The notes: generated by a model from the sequence alone, not told the origin. A DNA stretch of 64,000 nucleotides from Candidatus Aphodovivens excrementavium (GCA_018715935.1 DVKR01000005.1:1-64000), one strand, 5' to 3'. Shown: positions 1 through 9,356, counted from the first letter of the stretch. Numbers and translations are program-made.

Positions 1-415
1 GAAGCCCAAGTCTCCCCGCCGGAATAAGCGTCGCGCCTGCCTTCTCAAGACGCGAGACAGCCTGCTTGGGCATTTCGGCTTTACCGGTTAGCACCGGAAG
101 GGGCTTTATCGATTCGTCTGCAACAAGCAGAAAGCCTTGATCCTTAAGATGAGGAAGATTGCGTAACGCCTCAGTCGTTTCGAATGAGACAATGCAGTCG
201 GCGCAACCTAGATCCGAAACCATCGAAGACACTTCGTCTCCAAACCGCACCACGGTAGTAACCGCGCCGCCGCGCTGAGCCATGCCATGGATTTCGGACA
301 CTTTTACGGTAATGCCGGAAGCAAGCGCCGCATGTGCCAAAATGTCCGCCGCCAAGATGGTTCCCTGGCCGCCGACGCCGCACAGGAGCACTGTTGTAGC
401 AGTCTGGTTAGGCAT
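1..415 (-). CDS. iorB: indolepyruvate:ferredoxin oxidoreductase beta subunit, partial
   Basis: Small subunit of indolepyruvate:ferredoxin oxidoreductase, which with IorA oxidatively decarboxylates aryl-pyruvates to aryl-acetyl-CoA and reduces ferredoxin in the cytoplasm. The 138 visible residues are the N-terminus of the pyruvate-ferredoxin-oxidoreductase gamma-type fold. They show the glycine-rich start GVGGQGTILAADILAHAAL at about residues 14-32 and the family signature KVSEIHGMAQRGGAV near residue 45. The ATG at 415 lies inside the end of iorA, giving an 8-bp overlap that implies translational coupling. The 3' end lies beyond the window; a complete IorB is usually about 190 residues. Identification is firm. 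Confidence 0.93.
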   Translation of the reverse strand, partial: MPNQTATTVLLCGVGGQGTILAADILAHAALASGITVKVSEIHGMAQRGGAVTTVVRFGDEVSSMVSDLGCADCIVSFETTEALRNLPHLKDQGFLLVADESIKPLPVLTGKAEMPKQAVSRLEKAGATLIPAGRLGL

Positions 416-2174
416 ATTCGCCCCCCTTCGAAGCGGGATCGGTGGAGACAATGGCGCCTGCAGCGCAATATTGCGAGCACTGGCCGCAGCCGATACACAA
501 GCCGGGATCGATGCTGGCAACGCCCGTGAAAGCGTCTTTTCCGATAGCAGGACAACCGAGAGTCGGGCAAATACCGCAACCAACACAGCGTTCGGTTACC
601 TCAAACGCCGGTTTAACAACGCGCTCAAGTAGAACGCACGGAGCCTTGAAAATAATGACAGAAAGTTCGTCAGACGCCTGAGTTGTCTCCTTAAGCGCTG
701 CACGTACCGCCTTGGCATCATGGGGGTTGACGATGCGTACGTCCGCGATGCCCAGCGCGCGCAAAACGCCCTCAAGATCAAGTTCTCTGCTGGGGCGTTT
801 TTGAAGCGTTTCGCCATTAAAGGGATTACCCTGTCGTCCGGTCATTGCGGTCGTGCGGTTATCAAGAATGCACACCGTGCCAGCACCCTTGTTGTAAACC
901 GTCGATATAAGAGAGGATAGTCCGGAATGCGCAAACGTCGAATCGCCAATGACGGCAACAACGGGCTTATGCTCTGTATGCGCAAGCGCAAGTTCAAAGC
1001 CATGAGCCATCGACACGGAAGCACCCATATCTACACAGGTGTCCATCGCAGACAGCGGCGGTAGCGCACCAAGCGTGTAGCAGCCGATGTCGCCGGTGAC
1101 AATTGCCTTCATGCGAGAAAGCTCCTTGAACACTAAGCGGTGCGGACATCCAGGACACAATGCAGGTGGGCGTCCGGGCACATCAGCAGGCATATCGTGA
1201 TGCTGTGGCGCCTCGAAGCCCATTGCGGCTCGAATAAGCCCGGGAGAGAGCTCGCCGTCCCGCGGCAAGGGGGTCGGAAACTCGGAGAGCTCCACACCAA
1301 GCGCCGACACCGCATCTCTCAGATACTCCGAAGCTTCTTCCACTACATAAACCTGGCCGACTTTGCGGGAAAAATCCTTTAAAGCCGCCTCGGGAAGGGG
1401 CCATGTAATGCCGAGTTTAAACGTAGATGCATCGGGAAACGCCTCCCTGACATGCTGATACGAAGCACCCGCGCAAATAAACCCATAGGCCGTATCGCGT
1501 ATTTCGGAACGATTAAGGCTATCCCATTCATTCACCTGCGACTTGAGTTCGTCGATGCGGGAAAGCTGCACTTTGCGACGGGGCTTCGCAAACGCGGGCA
1601 TCATAACCCAGGACGCAGGATCTTTTACGTACTCTGACGGGTGGATCACACTGCGAGGCCCGGTTTCAACCGGTGTTTTCGTGTGAGAAACACGTACGGT
1701 AGAGCGGATGAAAACCGGCATGCGGTATTTCCGGGAGAGGCCGAAAGCCTCTTTAGCATACTGGTGCGCTTCCGCCGAGTCAGAAGGCTCAAGCATTAGG
1801 ATATGCGCGGCAGACGCATAGTAATGAGAATCTTGCTCGTTTTGAGAAGAGTACATACCCGGATCGTCAGCAGCTAAAATAACCAATGATCCGGCCCCGG
1901 TGCCGGTGTAGGAGGCCGTGAAAAGAGGGTCGGCTGCCACGTTAACCCCTACGTGCTTCATGGTGACTAACACCGATGCGCCAGCGGCGGCTGCGCCCAA
2001 GCCTACTTCCAAGGCGACCTTCTCGTTTACGCACCACTCGGCGTAAACCCCTTCTTTCTTGGCGAACTCCTCCATCGTTTCCGTGGACGGAGTTCCAGGA
2101 TAGGCAACGCCAATAGTCGCACCCGCCTCCCAGGCACCCTGAGCAATAGCCTCGTTGCCCGATAAAAGCTCCAT
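408..2174 (-). CDS. iorA: indolepyruvate:ferredoxin oxidoreductase alpha subunit
   Basis: Large TPP-dependent subunit of indolepyruvate:ferredoxin oxidoreductase (588 aa, normal length). The N-terminal pyrimidine-binding domain starts GNEAIAQGAWEAGATIGVAYPGTPSTE (shown here only in part as GTPSTE). The TPP pyrophosphate domain has GDIGCYTLG and VIGDSTFAHSG in the second half. The C-terminus carries a two-cluster ferredoxin domain, CVGCGICPTLGC at about 530-541 and CIGCGQCSQYC at about 560-570, that passes electrons out to ferredoxin. The ATG at 2174 follows a clear AGAGGGGAG ribosome site. It sits in a same-strand run with paaK and an ACT protein, a pairing known in archaea and anaerobes that handle aromatic acids. 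It can run towards breakdown (ferredoxin reduction) or towards aryl-acetate assimilation; the direction here is not visible. Confidence 0.95.
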   Translation of the reverse strand: MELLSGNEAIAQGAWEAGATIGVAYPGTPSTETMEEFAKKEGVYAEWCVNEKVALEVGLGAAAAGASVLVTMKHVGVNVAADPLFTASYTGTGAGSLVILAADDPGMYSSQNEQDSHYYASAAHILMLEPSDSAEAHQYAKEAFGLSRKYRMPVFIRSTVRVSHTKTPVETGPRSVIHPSEYVKDPASWVMMPAFAKPRRKVQLSRIDELKSQVNEWDSLNRSEIRDTAYGFICAGASYQHVREAFPDASTFKLGITWPLPEAALKDFSRKVGQVYVVEEASEYLRDAVSALGVELSEFPTPLPRDGELSPGLIRAAMGFEAPQHHDMPADVPGRPPALCPGCPHRLVFKELSRMKAIVTGDIGCYTLGALPPLSAMDTCVDMGASVSMAHGFELALAHTEHKPVVAVIGDSTFAHSGLSSLISTVYNKGAGTVCILDNRTTAMTGRQGNPFNGETLQKRPSRELDLEGVLRALGIADVRIVNPHDAKAVRAALKETTQASDELSVIIFKAPCVLLERVVKPAFEVTERCVGCGICPTLGCPAIGKDAFTGVASIDPGLCIGCGQCSQYCAAGAIVSTDPASKGGEYA

Positions 2175-2237
2175 GGCATCTCCCCTCTTAGCACGCGCCT
2201 AGAGCACGTGTATAAACTCTTCTTCTATTAGCATCGC

Positions 2238-2687
2238 CTATGCTTGTTCGACTTGGAACAACAAGCAGAAAGCACCAATTTGAATAATGTCACCCGGTTC
2301 AAGCGTATGTCGCTCAACGCTTGTGTTGCGCACCCATACGCCATTAAAAGAGTTCGTGTCGGTAATAACCCAATTAGATCCAACCGATTCGATGCGGGCA
2401 TGCTCGCGCGAGACCGTCATGTCGTTGAGGAAAATGTCGCATTGCGGATTTCTGCCTACGCTAATAGGAGATTTTTCCAAAACGAACGAAACGCCAGTCT
2501 GCGGGCCTCGCACCACACGCAGAATAGCTTTTGACTTTACCTCATTAACCGATGCGTCGGCGATGTCGCTGTCCAGATTAATGGGCTGAAAGCTTTGGGT
2601 TGCACCTTGGAGCTTGAAACCGCACGCAGCGCAAGAAGTGGCATCAGCCGGCATTGCGCTACCGCATACAGGACATAATTGCGTCAT
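2238..2687 (-). CDS. zinc-ribbon FHA-domain protein
   Basis: Small cytoplasmic phosphothreonine-reader protein of 149 aa. The N-terminus is a zinc ribbon (CPVCGSAMPADATSCAACGF, about residues 4-23). The C-terminal two thirds is an FHA domain with the expected GRNPQCDIFLND, SREHARI and NSFNGVWV motifs that bind phospho-Thr peptides. An upstream TTG would add seven residues, but the ATG at 2687 has the AAAGAGGGAAG ribosome site directly before it and is preferred. Zinc-ribbon/FHA proteins of this shape are usually readouts for Ser/Thr kinases of the PknB type; none is in the window, so the partner is unknown. It lies between dacA and iorA on the same strand. Confidence 0.85.
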   Translation of the reverse strand: MTQLCPVCGSAMPADATSCAACGFKLQGATQSFQPINLDSDIADASVNEVKSKAILRVVRGPQTGVSFVLEKSPISVGRNPQCDIFLNDMTVSREHARIESVGSNWVITDTNSFNGVWVRNTSVERHTLEPGDIIQIGAFCLLFQVEQA

Positions 2688-2767
2688 AGCTTCCCTCTTT
2701 CTTTCCAAGCAATACCCAGCGGGATTTCTGAGCGCTGTGTGTCATATACATGAATGACAGCTTACCA

Positions 2768-4207
2768 CTACGATGCGGCAGAAGCCTTATCGTTAAGCAA
2801 CGGAGTGGTATTGAGCACAACCGATTCGGCAACCTGCGAACCTCCAGAGAAGTTATTAAACAGCCTGCTCCACCAGATTCCGACGCCCTCAAAGAAGTTA
2901 GGAGCCGAAACATCCTCCGCTGCCACTACATCGACCTGGGCAATTACCTCATTATGCTGGTAGAACGTTGCCGTACCGAGCGTATCGCCCACATGAACGT
3001 TTCCATGCACGTCATTGAACTCAAACGATTGGCTGACATTGCCGTTTAATGCGAAAACCTCTGCAACGGCATTCGGATCCGCCAACGTGGCGGCAATAGT
3101 TCTGTCCATCCAGTCTGCATGGGCGACTTGGGCAACAACAGGTGCGTTATACGTCTGTCCGTCAAGCGTTACCGAGCGCGTTTCGTCGTTGTTGGCAAGG
3201 CTGTAGCTGACGATATTGTCGTACACCCAATCGAAAAGCGTTTCGGTGTCAGTAAATCGTTGCCCATCGGAGCTTGAGTGAATAACGATAGCGTAAAGGT
3301 CTCGGGTTCCGTTGTTGGCAGCGCCCGCGAAAGAGAAGCCAGCCAAATCGGTATGTCCCGTTTTGACGCCGCACGCGTATTCATAGGTTTCCAACAGCAA
3401 ATCGGTTGCTTCAAGCAGCAATTCAACGTCTTCCCCATCGCGTTCCACCGTAATGGTGGTGTCGCCGAGGTTGACCGTTTCACGAAATCTCTCGTCAGTC
3501 ATTGCCTCTTTGACAACAAGAGCCTGATCGTATGCACAGCTATGCTGATCGCCCGCAAATTCGCCGCTGTCTAACCCATGTGAGTTTCTGTACACGGTGT
3601 CTATACAGCCAAGATCCGAGCTTTTCGCGTTCATAGCGTCAATGAAGGTTTGGTATGCATCGTCACCGGCCGCTCCTGCATCCAACATGCGCTGGCCGAC
3701 ATATTCGGCAATGGCTATTGCCGCGTCGTTACCCGATGGAACCATCAGGGCATACAAAGCAGTGTTCAAGTCGAGCTTGTCGCCCTCTTGCAAACCGGCG
3801 CTGCTCTCTCCGACCTCGGCGGCAGCAGCGCTGACGGTAAGGGTGTCGTCAAGTGAAACGATGCCCTCGTCAACGGCATCTAACGCGACTAGGGCGGTCA
3901 TGACCTTGGTGATGGAAGCAATCTGCGTGGCAGAGCGCGCATCTCGCTCAAAGTAAATGGTGCCGTTCTCGTCCATTACGCACGCATAAAGCGCGTCGAT
4001 ACTTGGACATTGGGCAACCGTTAGTCCGCGTTCCTCGACAGTTTGCCCTAAGACAACATCGCTGCGCCGAACCTCTGCGTAGGCGGAGTCTGGAGTGTAA
4101 AGCTGCAACGCGCATGAAAGCGCAAGTAGTGTAGCAGCCCATAATCCTACCAGGCGAAACGCAACGCTTCGCCTGGCCTTATGCATAGTGTCGCTATCAA
4201 ACGGCAT
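2768..4207 (-). CDS. dacA: D-alanyl-D-alanine carboxypeptidase (penicillin-binding protein 5 type)
   Basis: Exported serine carboxypeptidase that trims the terminal D-Ala from peptidoglycan stem peptides. A signal peptide or membrane anchor spans about residues 16-45 (VGLWAATLLALSCALQLY, ending near AYA). The three penicillin-binding motifs are all present: SITK (nucleophile S98, K101), SGN at 158-160 and KTG at 282-284. The 479-residue length is long for the family; the extra C-terminal part (about 370-479) resembles the beta-rich PBP5 C-terminal domain plus an unmatched tail. The ATG at 4207 is 2 bp after the ACT-protein stop, so the two are probably co-translated. Substrate preference is inferred from the family. 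Confidence 0.9.
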   Translation of the reverse strand: MPFDSDTMHKARRSVAFRLVGLWAATLLALSCALQLYTPDSAYAEVRRSDVVLGQTVEERGLTVAQCPSIDALYACVMDENGTIYFERDARSATQIASITKVMTALVALDAVDEGIVSLDDTLTVSAAAAEVGESSAGLQEGDKLDLNTALYALMVPSGNDAAIAIAEYVGQRMLDAGAAGDDAYQTFIDAMNAKSSDLGCIDTVYRNSHGLDSGEFAGDQHSCAYDQALVVKEAMTDERFRETVNLGDTTITVERDGEDVELLLEATDLLLETYEYACGVKTGHTDLAGFSFAGAANNGTRDLYAIVIHSSSDGQRFTDTETLFDWVYDNIVSYSLANNDETRSVTLDGQTYNAPVVAQVAHADWMDRTIAATLADPNAVAEVFALNGNVSQSFEFNDVHGNVHVGDTLGTATFYQHNEVIAQVDVVAAEDVSAPNFFEGVGIWWSRLFNNFSGGSQVAESVVLNTTPLLNDKASAAS

Positions 4208-4209
4208 AG

Positions 4210-4638
4210 TTAGTCGATCTCGTAGATCTCTTCTGCAGAAACAGGTTCAAAGCCACCATCGAGAAGCTTTTGCTCAAGCGAGGCGTCCTCGTCGGTTTTC
4301 AGTACGTCAATTGCAGAATCAGCGCCAACCGAGAAGCAATATCCATACTCTATATTCACATTGTTTGCATCCATGAATTCCAGCAGCTGCGCAAGCCCGC
4401 CGGGACGATTAGGCACGCGAACCGCAGTAACGGGCGTGATGGTGGCGCGGTATCCCGCATTGCGCAAAGCCTCCGCCGCCTGTTTTGGACGATCGACAAG
4501 CAGACGCACGACGCCAAAGTCTTGAGTGTCAGCCAAAAACAGCGAATGCATGTTGATATCAGCGTCAGAGATAACGCGGCATGCGGCAGCCAAGCGGCCC
4601 TTCTGATTCTCCAAAAACACGGTTACCTGAGAGATCAT
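4210..4638 (-). CDS. tandem ACT-domain protein linked to PaaK
   Basis: Cytoplasmic 142-aa protein made of two ACT ligand-binding domains (VTVFLENQKGRLAAACRVI in the first half, VRVPNRPGGLAQLLEFMD in the second), a fold that binds amino acids. The ATG overlaps the paaK stop as ATGA, so translation is coupled. Free-standing double ACT proteins of this type are repeatedly found next to phenylacetate-CoA ligase and indolepyruvate oxidoreductase genes. The context suggests sensing an aromatic amino acid to adjust that pathway; this is inference, and no catalytic domain is present. Confidence 0.88.
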   Translation of the reverse strand: MISQVTVFLENQKGRLAAACRVISDADINMHSLFLADTQDFGVVRLLVDRPKQAAEALRNAGYRATITPVTAVRVPNRPGGLAQLLEFMDANNVNIEYGYCFSVGADSAIDVLKTDEDASLEQKLLDGGFEPVSAEEIYEID

Positions 4639-5945
4639 GCGTTATTCCCCTTCCTTAAATCGATAATGCGTTTTGCCTTACCTTCGCTTCGCTCAATGCT
4701 CTTCGGTTCAACTATGCGAATATCAACCGAGATCTGCAGGTTGCTCTTAAGCTCAGCGTGAAGTCGCGACTTGAGATCCTCGAGCTTACGGATCTCGTCG
4801 AACGGGAAGTCGGCGACAGGCTCAACCTGAAGCTCGATACGATCCAGCGGGCCGTTGTTTGTGAGCACGATCTGATACTGTGTTGCAATTTCAGGGAACC
4901 CAGTAATGACCTGCTCTATCTGAGACGGGAAGACGTTAACGCCACGAATGATCATCATGTCGTCGGTACGTCCGATAATACGGTCTATCTTGCGATGAGT
5001 ACGGCCACAAGAGCATTCCTCGGGAATGATACGGGTTACATCGCGCGTGCGATAGCGAACGAGCGGGCAGCACTCGCGCGTAAGCGTCGTGAAAACAAGT
5101 TCTCCATAGGTGCCGTCGGGTACGGGCTGCAGCGTTTCCGGATCGACGATCTCGGCATAGAAATGATCCTCGGCAACGTGCAAGCCGTGCGCCGCAGCGC
5201 ACTCCATGGCAACGCCTGGACCCATGACCTCCGAAAGGCCGTATACGTCGCAATACTGCACACCAAGCTTCTCGCGAATCTCTTGACGCATGTTTTCGCT
5301 CGCGGGCTCAGCGCCCAAGATGACGCCGGAAACCTTGAACTCTTCCGCAGGGTTATAACCCATCTCAAGTGCGGTGTCTGCGATTAGCAGGGCATACGAA
5401 GGCGTGCACGCGAGGATATCGGTGCCTAAGTCCTTCATCATCTGGATTTGCCTTTTGGTGTTACCTGAAGAGGTTGGAATTACCGAGCAGCCAACCGCCT
5501 CTCCGCCAGCATGAGCGCCCAAGCCGCCAGTGAACAAGCCATAGCCGTATGAGACCTGAATGACCGACTCTTTGCTTCCGCCAACCATATAGATTCCTCG
5601 CGCAAAGCAATCTCCCCAATTCTTAAGATCGCGCGCAGTGTGGCCCACAACCGTTGCTTGACCAGTTGTGCCGGAAGAGGCATGGATGCGCGCCACCTCG
5701 CTTTGAGGGACGGCAAATAATCCAAACGGGTAGCTGTCGCGCATGTCTTGCTTGGTGAGGAAGGGAAACTTCACTAAATCGTCGAGCGACTTCAAATCAC
5801 TTGGGACAACGCCCGCTTCCTGAAAGCGCTCGCGATACAGCGGAATATGCTCGTAGGCATGTGCGATTGAGCGCTTCATGCGCTCGAGCTGGAGCTCACG
5901 AAGCTGCTCGAGAGGCATAGTTTCGATATCTGGCTGGTAGTACAC
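4635..5945 (-). CDS. paaK: phenylacetate-CoA ligase (AMP-forming)
   Basis: Adenylate-forming ligase that activates phenylacetate or related aryl-acetates to the CoA thioester. The ATP-binding loop HASSGTTGQATVVGHTARD and the downstream YGLSEVMGPGV motif are typical; the C-terminal subdomain carries IIGRTDDMMIIRGVNVFPSQIE. I place the start at the GTG at 5945, eight bases after AAGGGGTGA, giving 436 aa, the normal PaaK length. A longer reading to 6044 would run into the vanW gene. Lying upstream of the ACT protein and in the same run as iorAB, it could work with Ior to interconvert aryl-acetates, aryl-acetyl-CoA and aryl-pyruvates. Confidence 0.93.
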   Translation of the reverse strand: MYYQPDIETMPLEQLRELQLERMKRSIAHAYEHIPLYRERFQEAGVVPSDLKSLDDLVKFPFLTKQDMRDSYPFGLFAVPQSEVARIHASSGTTGQATVVGHTARDLKNWGDCFARGIYMVGGSKESVIQVSYGYGLFTGGLGAHAGGEAVGCSVIPTSSGNTKRQIQMMKDLGTDILACTPSYALLIADTALEMGYNPAEEFKVSGVILGAEPASENMRQEIREKLGVQYCDVYGLSEVMGPGVAMECAAAHGLHVAEDHFYAEIVDPETLQPVPDGTYGELVFTTLTRECCPLVRYRTRDVTRIIPEECSCGRTHRKIDRIIGRTDDMMIIRGVNVFPSQIEQVITGFPEIATQYQIVLTNNGPLDRIELQVEPVADFPFDEIRKLEDLKSRLHAELKSNLQISVDIRIVEPKSIERSEGKAKRIIDLRKGNNA

Positions 5946-5994
5946 GGATGCATCACCCCTTTTTATCGTTAGCGACCATGTCGCAACTCTACTT

Positions 5995-8484
5995 CTACTC
6001 AGACTCATCATTATCTGACGAGTTTGTTTCCGGCCCTTGAACAATTACCTCGTTTTTCGGTTGGTATACCGAATCGAACCTGTCTTGGCGAATGAGCGTG
6101 CCATCCGCGTTAGTGACAGAACGAACAATTGAGATCTCGCGACCATTAGAACCGGCAGACTCGGTATAGCTTGTTCCTGGCGCTAGGCTCTCGTCAATCT
6201 TGGTGACGGTTTCGTACTCTTCGCCTTCTTCCCACTCGCCGGCATCAGTTGTGACAGTGTAGCCTGGATCTATGCCGTAAACAGTTGCGGTGACAGAAGA
6301 ACTGTCATAGGTCATTCTCAGCAAAACATCCGAGCCGGTATCGTTGCCCCATTTAAGATCAAGATCCGGCCAAGAAACGGCGGCGTCGCGCCCGTCGGGA
6401 TAGCTCGCAATGTAGAGCGTGTGATTGGTCCTTGCAACAATAGGAAGCCCGGAATCATAGACCGCATTAAAGACAGTAGTGGCAACCTGGCAAATTCCGC
6501 CGGCAACGTCATCGACGTATTCGCCATTGTTAATTGTCCCTGCGGGCAAGAATCCCGCTGACTCTGTACGCTCCCCTGTCGTTTGGTTAAATGACCAAAC
6601 CCCCTCGTTGGCAACTATCGAATTGTTGAGCATATCGGATACAAGGTGGATGTTACTTACCCGGTTCTCTGTGCCTGTTCCCGTGGAATACTGCGTGGTA
6701 TAGCTGGATATCTCATCGACTACACCCAAAGCTACTGCAGAATCGAAATCTATCTCAGCAGGCGTGGAGGTCTGGATTATGGAAACGCTAACCAATCCGG
6801 AATCTGCGCTACGTTGAGCATGCGTCACCTCAGCAGACTGCCCATATTCTTCGGAAGGGGTGATGTCTACTGAATCCTGACCGGAAAACAGCACCTGGTC
6901 GAGCGCAGTAATAGCATCGGAAATTAGCGGCATCGTGCCCGTTTGGTCGGTATGCACCGTAACAGAGCCGTCGTCGTTTTTCGTAAAACTTATCTTCGCC
7001 TTCTTTTCTTCAGAGGACTGGCGCGTCAGGGAGGCAATATGCGGCAAAGCCTGAGACTCGTCGATGTAGGGAGTGAGAGTCCACCCATCGCCGTCTTGCT
7101 CGACGCGCGTTGATAGGCAGGTGGCGATGTCGTCTGCGGTGAAGGTCCAGGAATTCCCCTGATAGCTCACCTCAATTCCCGAGGAAAGAACCGCATTGAA
7201 CTCGTCGCAAACGGCTTGCGCCTGCGCCTCGTCAATACGCATGGCAGAAAACTCAGCCACGGCAGTAAACGAAGGGGTCTCGCTAAACAAAATCGCGTCA
7301 TTAAGCTGTTTTTTGAACGTGTCACGATTAATCATAGTGCCGTCATGTCCGGCGGTAACGCGAGCGCTTCCCTCAACAATCTCAACCCCATAGTCCTCGC
7401 GGGGCTCTCCTATGACGTTGTCTATTTCCTCGGCAAGCGCTTCAACCTTGTTGGAGTCGAAGGAAAGACCAAGGCTTACTTCCCATCCGTTAAACAGTGC
7501 CGAAATGCGGGCGGGCAAGCCGCCGTTTGAGCGGCCAACCTCAAACGCCTGATGCGCTAATTCCTCAGCGGGCAGCTCGGCTCCTAATGAGTTAGCAGTA
7601 GCGCTCCAACTCTGCGCCTCCGAACCCGCGCTGTCAGTGGGTGCGGGCGCAGCGTCTTCGGTAGACTCCTCGCTTTGCGATTCGGAAGAGTCTCCTTCAG
7701 ACAAGCTAGAAGCGGCAGAGGCTCCACCGTATATTGTTACCTCGACGGTATCCACGCGCAATTGGTAGTTGTCTTGAAGCAGCTGAGTGATCTCCTGCTC
7801 GGTTTTGCCGGATACGTCTATTGAGCCAATACGAACGCCGGGATAGACTTTTCCGTTAGTAACGCCGTAATCGACGAGAAGACCCAGCCCCACAACGAAA
7901 ACAAGCAGAAACACCACCAAAGCAACACGGCTGCGAATCAACAACGACAAAAACGCGCGAAACGCAAAAAGCAACCCGTTTCCTATGGCAGAAAAGACTG
8001 CGGCTATACCGCGCTTGCCGTGACTGCCCAACTGAGAAGAAGCAGTGCGGCTAGATGACGCCCTTGAAGTGGAACGAGTAGACGATTTTGAACGACGCGA
8101 CTGATCTTTCGTCCACACGCCCGGCATCGCGTACTGAGGAGCGTTTTGAGTTGCGCGGGAAGAAGACCCACGTGCAGATTGATTCGGTGCATGGGACCCA
8201 CGTTGTGAAGCGGCCTTGCGCGCGGTGTTTGACCGCGTTGCGACCTGCTTGGAACGCACTGCGTCTTTCCGGTTGCGGATAGCGCACGACGAGTCGTCGC
8301 GCGTTGGCGCCAGCCGCGTACTTCGATTGGAGCGAGCGGTTCTTACCTGAGGCGCTCGGCGTGAAGAGTTCGATGGATCGCCTTGAAGCCGGCTGCGCGC
8401 AGGAGGGCGCGAGGAAGCGTTGCGCCTACCCGATGGTTGGCCGGACGCACCCCTCCCCTTCTTCTGCGGTTGACGGCGATCCAT
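5995..8484 (-). CDS. VanW-family membrane-anchored wall protein
   Basis: Large envelope protein of 829 aa. Residues 1-180 are a strikingly basic, Ser/Arg/Gln-rich disordered cytoplasmic tail. One membrane segment follows at about 185-210 (VALVVFLLVFVVGLGLLVDYG). The outside part has a peptidoglycan-binding-4-like repeat region, an acidic Ser/Glu linker near 265-300, then the VanW domain (SFNQTTGERTESAGFLPAG; GGICQVATTVFNAV; NHTLYIASYPDGRDAAVSW). The end resembles a G5-type domain. VanW proteins are linked to the cell wall, but their reaction is not established. Spacing of 3 bp to pgsA suggests one operon. Confidence 0.9.
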   Translation of the reverse strand: MDRRQPQKKGRGASGQPSGRRNASSRPPARSRLQGDPSNSSRRAPQVRTARSNRSTRLAPTRDDSSCAIRNRKDAVRSKQVATRSNTARKAASQRGSHAPNQSARGSSSRATQNAPQYAMPGVWTKDQSRRSKSSTRSTSRASSSRTASSQLGSHGKRGIAAVFSAIGNGLLFAFRAFLSLLIRSRVALVVFLLVFVVGLGLLVDYGVTNGKVYPGVRIGSIDVSGKTEQEITQLLQDNYQLRVDTVEVTIYGGASAASSLSEGDSSESQSEESTEDAAPAPTDSAGSEAQSWSATANSLGAELPAEELAHQAFEVGRSNGGLPARISALFNGWEVSLGLSFDSNKVEALAEEIDNVIGEPREDYGVEIVEGSARVTAGHDGTMINRDTFKKQLNDAILFSETPSFTAVAEFSAMRIDEAQAQAVCDEFNAVLSSGIEVSYQGNSWTFTADDIATCLSTRVEQDGDGWTLTPYIDESQALPHIASLTRQSSEEKKAKISFTKNDDGSVTVHTDQTGTMPLISDAITALDQVLFSGQDSVDITPSEEYGQSAEVTHAQRSADSGLVSVSIIQTSTPAEIDFDSAVALGVVDEISSYTTQYSTGTGTENRVSNIHLVSDMLNNSIVANEGVWSFNQTTGERTESAGFLPAGTINNGEYVDDVAGGICQVATTVFNAVYDSGLPIVARTNHTLYIASYPDGRDAAVSWPDLDLKWGNDTGSDVLLRMTYDSSSVTATVYGIDPGYTVTTDAGEWEEGEEYETVTKIDESLAPGTSYTESAGSNGREISIVRSVTNADGTLIRQDRFDSVYQPKNEVIVQGPETNSSDNDESE

Positions 8485-8487
8485 ATC

Positions 8488-9132
8488 CTATTTGCCTTTC
8501 TTGGCGGCTCGAGCCTCGCTGAGCTTCTTAGCTGCCACAATACTGTAGTACAGCGTCGTAAATAATGCCAAGACAAGCCCGGCGTAAACAAACCAAATGC
8601 CCCATGAGTACAGGTCAGAACTTAAGCCAGGCAACCAGGAAAATGGCACAATTCCAAGACCGTCCATAACCGGCCAATACAGCAGTAAGGCGGCAAACCC
8701 TACGAACAGCAGCGTGGTGGCGACTTTTCCAGGGTATATCACGGCAACGCGAATGTTCCACGTATTCAATAAATACGCTCCGCCGACAAGCAGATAGAGA
8801 TCACGGAGAACCACGAACACGACTATCCAAACTGGCAAGTGGCCTACAAGCAGCAGTCCGACAACGCCTGAAATCATAAGTATTCTATCAACGGCGGGAT
8901 CTAGGAGTTGCCCCAGCTTGGAGACGGAATGGGTTCTCCGCGCAATTTGGCCATCGACCCAATCGGTGCCAGCGGCAACGACAAAAAGCAGCGTAGCGGC
9001 AAGGTTGAAGCCGTTGAGAAGAAGCACTAAGAAGATAGGGACCAGGCACAAGCGAATAAACGAAATGACATTGGGAAGCGTAAATATCTTGTTGGATACT
9101 TCCTCTTGTGCCTGAGACGCACGACGTGCCAT
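8488..9132 (-). CDS. pgsA: CDP-diacylglycerol--glycerol-3-phosphate 3-phosphatidyltransferase
   Basis: Integral membrane enzyme that makes phosphatidylglycerol phosphate from CDP-diacylglycerol and glycerol-3-phosphate, the committed step to anionic phospholipids. The CDP-alcohol phosphotransferase signature DG-x2-AR-x8-G-x3-D-x3-D is complete at about residues 59-81 (DWVDGQIARR ... GQLLDPAVDR). Several hydrophobic helices follow, and a short Lys/Ala-rich cytoplasmic tail ends the 214 residues. It is first in the long minus-strand run that continues into vanW and paaK. A phosphatidylinositol-phosphate synthase reading is less likely from the motif context. Confidence 0.88.
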   Translation of the reverse strand: MARRASQAQEEVSNKIFTLPNVISFIRLCLVPIFLVLLLNGFNLAATLLFVVAAGTDWVDGQIARRTHSVSKLGQLLDPAVDRILMISGVVGLLLVGHLPVWIVVFVVLRDLYLLVGGAYLLNTWNIRVAVIYPGKVATTLLFVGFAALLLYWPVMDGLGIVPFSWLPGLSSDLYSWGIWFVYAGLVLALFTTLYYSIVAAKKLSEARAAKKGK

Positions 9133-9189
9133 TGTTTCTCCTACTCATTACGCCCTGCTTCACGCAGCGTTTTGCAATGCCCCTTGATG

Positions 9190-9218
9190 CAAAAACCGGG
9201 TCCGATACAGACCCGGTT
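9190..9218 (-). terminator. rho-independent terminator of the ech operon
   Basis: Perfect 9-bp inverted repeat (9194-9202 with 9210-9218, AACCGGGTC / GACCCGGTT) with a 7-base loop. Read on the minus strand it ends in TTTTTG. It lies between the end of echF and the start of pgsA. The rest of this 224-bp gap shows no gene. Confidence 0.85.
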
Positions 9219-9356
9219 CGCTATCTCAGCAATTCGCTATTGTAGCAGTTCGAGCAGGCATGGTTCCTGACACAAAAAACGTCCTTGCATATTTCACTAT
9301 TCTTATGATCGAAATTGCAATTGTATCGATGGAAGTGCAGCTATCAAAGCGGAAGC

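Noticed and set aside
4758-5387. 209-codon plus-strand frame inside paaK
   Set aside because: It lies entirely antisense to a well-supported gene and shows no family match or ribosome site.
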